Positions 60,201 through 64,000 of a DNA stretch of 64,000 nucleotides are shown one piece after another. Position 1 is the first letter of the stretch; the number at the start of each line of letters is the position of its first letter. The stretch spans positions 35,570,001 to 35,634,000 of the forward strand of contig NC_073353.2 of assembly GCF_027580225.2 (NCBI RefSeq), given 5' to 3'. Source of the stretch: Misgurnus anguillicaudatus. Taxonomy: Eukaryota > Chordata > Actinopteri > Cypriniformes > Cobitidae. Below the pieces are notes generated by a model that had not been told where the DNA came from, searched no databases, and saw only the letters and a list, made by a program, of their open reading frames with translations. A program made the translations under genes and the position numbers.

Positions 60201-60532
60201 TGCTCAACCCGGCCCAGTCTGACACGGTTAGGACTCCAAAACCTGTTTGTTGTTTGCCTGTTGCTGAATTTTCCCAAAAAATGCTAATGAGTTGTTGATG
60301 GATTGTTTAATAGAATAAACCCTGGCAGTTACCATAACTGTGTAGTGCAGACTAATAACATAGAAGAGCCTTTATTGTGCTGGAGCATGGATGTTATGGA
60401 TAAAATATATTTGTAATAAACTGGAATTGATCTATTCGTTACATATCACTTGTAAAACTGATTTAATGTAATGTGTGTTTTAGATGCCATGTGAATACCT
60501 GTCCTTGGATACCATGGAGAAATGGATTGTTT
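39419..60532 (+). CDS. nckap1: Nck-associated protein 1 (Nap1/Hem-2), 5' part, eight coding exons
   Basis: Exons 39419-39526, 49949-50059, 58520-58612, 58780-58836, 58934-59076, 59906-59996, 60089-60226 and 60484-60532 join in frame to residues 1-263 of a protein of about 1,130 residues in vertebrates. The sequence is close to human NCKAP1 throughout (e.g. [55 protein letters not shown]). NCKAP1 pairs with CYFIP/Sra1 in the WAVE regulatory complex, which links Rac to Arp2/3-driven actin branching at the membrane. All junctions are GT-AG. The remaining exons lie beyond 64000: the expected continuation (F-GFILCHG) was not found after 60532. Introns 1 and 2 are long and full of transposons. Confidence 0.97.
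39527..42888. other. nckap1 intron 1, first part
   Basis: 39570-39600 has a short (CA)n tract. Apart from the TTAA element at 40470-40871 nothing is recognised. The 156-codon minus frame at 41172-41642 has no recognisable domain or splice context and looks like chance. Confidence 0.5.
40470..40871. mobile_element. TTAA element in nckap1 intron 1
   Basis: Starts TTAAAGTAGTTCCCACAAAA and ends GAGTAAACTATCCCTTTAA. The inner words GTAACCATTGACTTCCATAG and GAAGTCAATGGTTACCATC are inverted around the centre. Same broad family as 43953 and 58048. Confidence 0.8.
42889..43345. mobile_element. TTAA family C element, left part
   Basis: Starts TTAAAGGGACACTGCACTTT and runs through CCAGCTCCCCTAGAGTTAAA, AGCTGATCTCCGGGTCTGG and ACATGGCTGCAGGAGGCGC to GCTGCTGCGTAATATCATC. 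This matches one arm and the centre of the complete copy at 59080-59711. The right arm is missing. The right edge is approximate. Confidence 0.75.
43346..43952. other. nckap1 intron 1 with a hAT end fragment
   Basis: 43606-43631 (CTACCGGTTTATCGCCCATC, then CCTA) is the right terminus of a hAT element related to 28077-28506, without its left end. Nothing else recognised. Confidence 0.5.
43953..44199. mobile_element. TTAA element, mutated left border
   Basis: Left GTAAAGGGATAGTTCACCC (TTAA changed to GTAA), right AAACTATCCCATTAA. Interior CACCATTGACTTCTATAGTA matches 58048-58365. 247 bp, an older copy. Confidence 0.75.
44200..46232. other. nckap1 intron 1, middle part
   Basis: 44651-44675 is a (TTTG)n microsatellite. 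The 98-codon minus frame at 44710-45006 and the 93-codon minus frame at 45941-46222 show no known motif or splice context. 45367-45551 is a short element (separate entry). Confidence 0.5.
45367..45551. mobile_element. Short hAT-like element, 185 bp
   Basis: AGGGCTGGGCGATATCTTCG at the left and GATATATTGCCCAGCCCTA at the right are inverted. The flanks do not give a clear 8-bp duplication, so the exact edges are uncertain. Confidence 0.65.
46253..47771. mobile_element. TTAA element, second layer of the nest
   Basis: Begins TTAAAGGACAAGTTCGGTAT and ends ATACCGAACTTGTCCTTTAA, with long inverted arms (TTTTACACTTAAAGCCC; GGGTGTTTGTGTTTCAGCTCC on the left and the complement on the right). It splits the Harbinger-like terminus 20 bp from its left end. 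Confidence 0.88.
46390..47102. mobile_element. hAT element, innermost layer of the nest
   Basis: Termini TAGGCTTGCCGCAATAGTCG and TCACCGCGGCAACCCTA, perfect 8-bp flanks GCTCCTAC at 46382-46389 and 47103-47110. Internal GGTGATAACCGGTG and CACCGAGTTTGTG words. 713 bp, non-coding; the youngest of the three layers. Confidence 0.92.
47984..48205. repeat. Imperfect tandem duplication
   Basis: Two units of about 110 bp, each with CATCTCGGAGAA, an AGCGC(A/G)GACG block, GTGCCACACGGCCAAAATG (or GCGCCACACGG) and AGCCAGTTGAT/AGCAGTTGAT. Divergence is moderate. It lies inside the Harbinger-like element. Confidence 0.65.
49085..49948. other. nckap1 intron 1, 3' end
   Basis: A possible hAT left terminus (TAGGGTTGGGAATAG) starts at 49254 without a partner. 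The polypyrimidine tract and TTCTAG before 49949 form the exon 2 acceptor. No other feature. Confidence 0.5.
49949..50059 (+). CDS. nckap1: nckap1 coding exon 2
   Basis: 37 codons, [15 protein letters not shown] to VETRNNN, acceptor CGTTCTAG, donor AAC|GTAAGT, phase 0. Intron 1 before it is 10.4 kb. Confidence 0.97.
50210..50312 (-). mobile_element. SINE-like fragment
   Basis: ATTTGGTAGATGCTTTTATC and CAAAGCGACTTAATG are the shared tail in minus sense, followed by GTGTTCCCTGGTAATTAAAC, the decayed complement of a B box. Confidence 0.6.
51886..52045 (+). mobile_element. tRNA-derived SINE
   Basis: A-box-like AATGGTAAAGCACTGC and B-box-like TCATAGATTCAATTCCGAGG in tRNA spacing, then the shared tail GAAAAAGTGACTACCAAATG and CATAAATGCAAATATTA. 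It is a retroposon, not a functional tRNA gene: acceptor stems do not pair. Confidence 0.7.
52292..53376. mobile_element. 1.1-kb hAT element in nckap1 intron 2
   Basis: Termini TAGGGCTGTCACTAGTACTC and GATGGTGACAGCCCTA. Flanks GTCATGTT (52284-52291) and GCCATGTT (53377-53384) match at 7 of 8 bases. Near 52990-53020 it holds a fragment of a second hAT terminus (CCAATATATCGGTGCACCCC). No transposase frame recognised. Confidence 0.85.
53377..53765. other. nckap1 intron 2 sequence with no feature
   Basis: AT-rich intron DNA between two transposons; nothing recognised. Confidence 0.5.
53927..54414. repeat. Inverted pair within the composite
   Basis: TCAGGTGGTACAACCAAT and ATTGGTTGTACCACCTGA are an exact inverted pair 450 bp apart. 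They may be ends of an independent element or inner parts of the surrounding TTAA element. Confidence 0.6.
54467..55198. mobile_element. TTAA foldback element, copy B (complete hairpin)
   Basis: 732 bp bounded by TTAA, with termini AAAGGAATAGTCTACTCATT and complement. Nearly the entire element is one inverted repeat: arms of about 340 bp around a centre near 54815-54855 (CCCTCCCTCTCCTATTATGA). A second copy is at 1-490. It lies in nckap1 intron 2, so the primary transcript contains it. No coding sequence. Confidence 0.93.
55718..56912. other. nckap1 intron 2 with one short palindromic repeat
   Basis: Apart from 55929-56115 no feature was recognised. Open frames here are short and not exon-like. 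Confidence 0.5.
55929..56115. mobile_element. Short palindromic MITE, 187 bp
   Basis: GGTCAAAAAATGGTCCC at the left and GGGACCATTTTTTGACC at the right are exact inverted copies, with GGGGCAGTACCTTTT / AAAAGGGTACC inside. TACC/GGTA words recur in the centre. Confidence 0.8.
57132..57601. mobile_element. hAT element with central TA microsatellite
   Basis: Termini TAGGGATGCACCGATATGG and CCGATATATCGTGCATCCCTA; perfect flanks ATAGAATG at 57124-57131 and 57602-57609. Many ACCGATAA / TTATCGGC words on both sides of a TA run. Non-coding. Confidence 0.94.
57205..57285. repeat. (AT)n microsatellite
   Basis: About 81 bp of AT dinucleotides inside the hAT element 57132-57601. Confidence 0.98.
58048..58365. 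mobile_element. TTAA element, 318 bp, 155 bp before nckap1 exon 3
   Basis: Starts TTAAAGGGATAGTTCACCCA and ends GTAAACTATCCCTTTAA. The centre words CACCATTGACTTCTAGTTGG and CTATGGAAGTCAATGGTGC are inverted. Close to the abundant zebrafish-type AAGGGATAGTTCACCC repeats. Confidence 0.9.
58520..58612 (+). CDS. nckap1: nckap1 coding exon 3
   Basis: 31 codons, [15 protein letters not shown] to VDVMEFK, acceptor CTAATTACAG, donor AAG|GTATGC, phase 0. Intron 2 before it is 8.5 kb and holds a complete foldback element. Confidence 0.97.
58780..58836 (+). CDS. nckap1: nckap1 coding exon 4
   Basis: 19 codons, [19 protein letters not shown], acceptor TTACCTCCAG, donor ATT|GTAAGT. At 57 nt it is too short for frame scanning but matches the family exactly in position. 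Confidence 0.97.
58934..59076 (+). CDS. nckap1: nckap1 coding exon 5
   Basis: 143 nt, from [17 protein letters not shown] through [15 protein letters not shown] to HEMTHGS plus two bases of the next Ser. Acceptor GTGTTGCAG, donor AG|GTATTA. The donor is weak at +5 and a TTAA transposon starts at +4. Confidence 0.97.
59080..59711. mobile_element. TTAA family C element in nckap1 intron 5, abutting the splice donor
   Basis: Bounded by TTAA at 59080-59083 and 59708-59711 with termini AAAGAGACACTCCACT and AGTGGAGTGTCCCTTTAA. Arms pair over most of their length (CATTTTCCAGCTCCCCTAGA with CTCTAGGGGAGCTGGAGAAT; ACCATTAGCATTGTGC with GCGCAATGCTAATGGT). It starts at intron position +4 and makes up 632 of the 829 intron bases. 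Confidence 0.92.
59906..59996 (+). CDS. nckap1: nckap1 coding exon 6
   Basis: 91 nt completing the split Ser, then [18 protein letters not shown] to EEFVPHGK. Acceptor TTTGTGCCCAG, donor AAA|GTAAAA. Confidence 0.97.
60089..60226 (+). CDS. nckap1: nckap1 coding exon 7
   Basis: 46 codons, [17 protein letters not shown] to [10 protein letters not shown], acceptor GTACATCAG, donor ACG|GTTAGG. Nearly identical to human NCKAP1 here. Confidence 0.97.
60484..60532 (+). CDS. nckap1: nckap1 coding exon 8
   Basis: 16 codons plus one base, [16 protein letters not shown], acceptor GTGTTTTAG, donor TTT|GTAAGT, phase 1. The last recognisable exon in the window. Confidence 0.95.
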
Positions 60533-60648
60533 GTAAGTGTTATTAAGTCTTTCATGCCAACGTTTTTCTTTTTTTAAAGTTGCCAGCCAGTGCCAGCATT
60601 TTTTATGATTTTCACAAAAGTTTAATGCCTTCCAGAAAATGTGCTTCT

Positions 60649-60974
60649 TTAAAGCAACACCAAAGAGGTTTTTTTTTTACCTTAAAATAACGTTTCCAAA
60701 AAAGTTTCAGTGGTTCATCCACACAAAACAGGGTGAATGGCACTTTCACATTCGCTTTGCAGCCCTCTATCGGCCAAAACCGCACTAAAGAAGTTTCCAA
60801 CCGTCGGGTAGCGGTCCTGTAGTTCAAGTGAAAACTACAAAAATTTGCTTTACGGCAGACCTACAATCCAATCAGAGCCAACTATGCTGCAGTATTTACG
60901 ACAGTGGTAATGAAAAATTACGCTTCTAACCTGTAGGGGGAGCAAAGAGCCAGAGTTCTTTAGTGTTGCTTTAA
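60649..60974. mobile_element. TTAA element in nckap1 intron 8
   Basis: Starts TTAAAGCAACACCAAAGAGG and ends TTCTTTAGTGTTGCTTTAA; related in termini to 14140-14415. A 30-bp tandem copy spanning its right end follows at 60991-61020. Confidence 0.82.
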
Positions 60975-61191
60975 ATATATAAACCTACAATAGTGCTTCT
61001 TTAAATATATAAACCTACAATATATAAAATGAAAGAAAGACCCTTTTCTTTCAAAAAGAATCATCCTAAATTTCATCCTATCTTTATTTGTTCTCTTTTT
61101 ATCACCTCTGAAATATGGGTAGGTTTCTTCAAAAATAAAAAAAATTGAGCAAAAAGCTGAGATAATTTCATTTTTTTGAAGGACTTTAGAG

Positions 61192-61751
61192 TAGAGCTGG
61201 ACGATTTGGGTAATTTTTCCCATTGCGGTTATTGATGCTAATATTGTGAAGTGCTTTTGCGATTATAATAAATGGTATCATGAGTCAACTTGATGGGTTT
61301 TAAGGAAAATCCACACACAGTTTAGTGACAATGCTAAAATGTGTATTTGTAAAACTAGAAATGTTTTCGTATTGCCACATGATGTAGCAACTGCTCAGTG
61401 TCAGTAATCATAAATCAAAAATACTGCCATACAACAGACATAGAGTTTTTTTTTTAGCTACCAGATCACTGTCAATCTCCTCTGCATCCATCTTCGCTCT
61501 GGTATTTCCGCGTTGCGCACACGCGGAAAGTGACGACGCACGCCACACACGTGCATGCCACATTTGCACTGCCTTTTTTGTTCGTTTTTCTTTCTTTTTT
61601 TAAACAGCAAGGAAAATCATCAAAGTGTTATCAGAAAGTTTGTGTTAACAAGTCCACACATTTATTTATTTAATATAATTGCAACATTTTGCTGTCATAT
61701 AATCGCACAGGCTGACATCGCGATTGCGATGCGATTAATTGTGCAGCACTA
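61192..61751. mobile_element. hAT element with perfect target duplication
   Basis: Termini TAGAGCTGGACGATTTGGG and GATTAATTGTGCAGCACTA; perfect flanks CTTTAGAG at 61184-61191 and 61752-61759. Same broad family as 18200-18605. 560 bp, non-coding. Confidence 0.92.
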
Positions 61752-61821
61752 CTTTAGAGCAAATTCAGAGTGATCATCAAAACATACACAGAGTATTTAC
61801 TGTTTGCCCTAAGGGTTTGCC

Positions 61822-62095
61822 TTAAAGGGACACAAGGCAGCATTTTTATGTTAATAAATCATCTTCGTAAGTCGGTATATGGTTATATAACTCATTACAT
61901 GACGAATGAAGACCCTCTCGCCCGCCCCTACCGTCTGTAGGAAGAATACCCCACTTGCAAGTTCGCTGTATCCGACCCGGTGTCCTTCAGTCTCGTAAAG
62001 TCTCAGATATAGAAAGCATTTACTCCCTGACACTAGGGGGAGCTAGTAGAGAAATAATACTCAGACTTGCCTGGTGTGCCTTTAAGGTTTTATAA
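61822..62095. mobile_element. TTAA element, 274 bp
   Basis: Starts TTAAAGGGACACAAGGCAGC and ends TTGCCTGGTGTGCCTTTAA; TTAA at both edges. Contains a CACTAGGGGGAGCTAG block near the right end. Confidence 0.8.
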
Positions 62096-62558
62096 GTTGG
62101 GTAAGAGTGCCACCTTGTGAATAATAGAGAGAATACTGATTGCCGGAAAAACTCATCATTGGCAAGGAAAGAGTTAGAGACCATATTGAATTGCATTTTT
62201 CGTATTTACATGCAGTTTTTCCAGTAAGGATTTTATTTCATGTAACATTACAGGAGTTAAATGCTGTTTCATGGTGTCTTTAAACCTCAAAGGCCCCCTG
62301 CCATTGTCATAAAGTCATAAAACTCGTCATTGGCAGGGAAGTGTTTTCTCCTAAATTAACGAGTTAATTCGTCAATGGCAGGGAAAGAGTTATAGACCAT
62401 ATTGAATTTCAAGTCCCCCTGTAGTCGATTAATTTTATCAAATAAAACTCAGCTTTGAGCATAATTGCATATCTAAATGTTTTTCATTTCTTCATGCTTT
62501 AAAACAGCTTGAATGTAACTCTACACCCTCGTCTACCTGGATCAATGCATAAGTGAAT
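62096..62558. other. nckap1 intron 8 with a short palindromic repeat
   Basis: 62325-62400 holds AACTCGTCATTGGCAGGGAA, TTAACGAGTTAATTCGTCA and ATGGCAGGGAAAGAGTTA, the clearer relative of 545-630. Otherwise no feature. Confidence 0.5.
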
Positions 62559-62968
62559 AAGGTTGTACTCACACTATCCAAATCAAACCGCGCTCGGGCG
62601 CGTTTGACCCCCAAACTCTGGTTCGTTTGACTGGTCTGATCGCTCTGTTCCGCACCTGGGCGCGGATTGAATGTCTACGCTGCACACGCGACAGGTCAAC
62701 TAACCAAAATGATAGACATGTGAGATGGCTGTTTGTCATCGCGCACCAAATGAGTCTAAATAAAAAAACACATACTTAACATTATGATGGGTTCTAGTGT
62801 TAAGAAAGCGCTTTACTTCCTGCTTTGTTCAATCAATCACATCCTAATGACGAAAGCGCGTCCAGGCTTGGATAATAGTACACTGTGAGTGCGTACATCT
62901 AGGGGAGTAGAGAGGGGGGACAATCGCGCTGGGCATGGTTTGGTTTGGATAATATGAATGTGCCCTTA
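62559..62968. mobile_element. MITE with inverted ends
   Basis: AAGGTTGTACTCACACTATC with CAAATCAAACCGCGC at the left, and GCATGGTTTGGTTTGG with ATATGAATGTGCCCTTA at the right, are inverted with mismatches. Non-coding; target duplication not resolved. Confidence 0.6.
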
Positions 62969-63208
62969 GTCCATGCATCTACTCAGTCGCAAAGCTCGCT
63001 CCATGAGTCCCCACCTCCACTCTTTCGCACCACTTCGGGTCATAGATATATATGTAAATAGATGCTACAATGAACGTTTCAGATATAGATATGTATAACT
63101 AGATACAACATTGGAACCCTTCATATATGTAGGCATGTCTGCTATTTTAGAATGGTCCTGATGTATAAGTCACTCACAGCTTTTCAGGATACACTGTTTA
63201 GCCTTTGG

Positions 63209-64000
63209 TAGGGCCCTATAAAATCCATTTTATTTTTTCCCAAATTCCGTTTTCTCCATTTTAATTTTTACAAATTCCGTTTTATCCGTTTTCATTTTTG
63301 GCCAATTTTTTACTGTTATTTTAGTCATACAAAGAGTGTGCCTTTAATGTTAATGATTAAAATGTAAATGATTTGGAGAAAAACTGGATAACACGATTAC
63401 TTAATGACTGTAAAACATGCATTTACTCACACACGCACATACACATTCACACACACGCCCGCCCGCACACACACACACAACTCAATTCAATTCAATGCAT
63501 TGTTTAGTGTTGTTGCAGAAGGCTACAACAAGGTGTCAAAGCAGTGGTGCCTTCAGAAGAGCCTTAAACACATTGGTCCAGCGGAACGCGATCCATATAT
63601 ACACGATCGCTTGCGAGAAGTGCAGTGAGACAGACGTGGATGAGAGAGTGCATGTATCTTTGCGCTCACCGTGAACATAAAGTTGACAAAACGTACAAAA
63701 TAACAGTTCTCCGGTTACATAAAAGTCATGTGAGAACTGCTCAGAACTAAATGTTTAGCGTCGGATTTCTTAATTTTTTCGCTGACGAAAGCAGATCATG
63801 GAGAGCCGCTTCCACATGGTTTCAGTGTTTTGGAGGGGGTTTAAAACGACAGGAGGGGGTATGTCGCCCAGATTTACTTCCCTCGATCTGCATTTCCCAG
63901 AGACATACGTTCGTCTCCCACACAAAAACATAATTTTATTCAAAATATGTAAAATTCCGCGAAATTCCGCGTTAATACTAGATTCCGTGTTAATCTGCCA
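63209..64000. mobile_element. Putative transposon cut by the window end
   Basis: Starts TAGGGCCCTATAAAATCC, a hAT-like terminus, followed by repeated AAATTCCGTTTTMTCC words. Near the window end GCGAAATTCCGCGTTAATAC and TAGATTCCGTGTTAATC recur, but no right terminus is reached. 63420-63480 is an imperfect (CA)n tract. The plus frame at 63404-63628 (containing EGYNKVSKQWCLQKS) is open but unrecognised and is not nckap1. Confidence 0.45.

Noticed and set aside
63404..63628. Possible nckap1 exon 9 (EGYNKVSKQ...)
   Set aside because: Superficially like an NCKAP1 GYNK segment, but flanking residues do not match, the phase is wrong and the expected GFILCHG exon must come first.

Overview
The window is vertebrate nuclear DNA and most likely comes from a cypriniform (carp/zebrafish-like) teleost. 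It is AT-rich and has spliceosomal exons with GT-AG borders. It is packed with short non-autonomous DNA transposons of fish type: TTAA-flanked foldbacks, hAT elements with 8-bp target duplications and TIRs such as TAGGGCTG or CAGTGGTTCTCAAA, and TAA-flanked Harbinger-like elements. tRNA-derived SINEs are also present. The species cannot be fixed from sequence alone. There are no bacterial operons, CRISPR arrays or phage genes.

Only two protein-coding genes are supported, arranged head to head. dusp19 (dual-specificity phosphatase 19) lies on the minus strand as four coding exons between 36246 and 37987 and appears complete at about 221 codons. nckap1 (Nck-associated protein 1, Nap1/Hem-2, a WAVE regulatory complex subunit) lies on the plus strand. 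It starts at 39419, and eight coding exons to 60532 give the first 263 residues; the rest lies beyond the window. The two start codons are about 1.4 kb apart with CpG-rich DNA in front of nckap1. DUSP19 and NCKAP1 are also neighbours in human, so this is a conserved linkage. The products are not known to share a pathway: one is a JNK-pathway phosphatase/scaffold, the other an actin-nucleation regulator.

Layout: 1-36 kb is gene-poor DNA made largely of nested transposons, many with readable target-site duplications. 36.2-38 kb is dusp19. 38-39.4 kb is the divergent promoter region. 39.4-60.5 kb is nckap1 with introns 1 and 2 of 10.4 and 8.5 kb filled with transposons. 60.5-64 kb is nckap1 intron 8 with more transposons.

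I found no clearly new biological system. The points most worth a second look are these: a TTAA transposon sitting 3 bp inside the nckap1 exon 5 splice donor; a roughly 730-bp near-complete hairpin foldback (one copy inside nckap1 intron 2); three copies of a larger foldback, two of them split by hAT insertions, that carry a THAP-like start peptide; remnants of THAP and BED DNA-binding domains inside short elements; and two multi-layer nested insertions whose order can be read from their target duplications.
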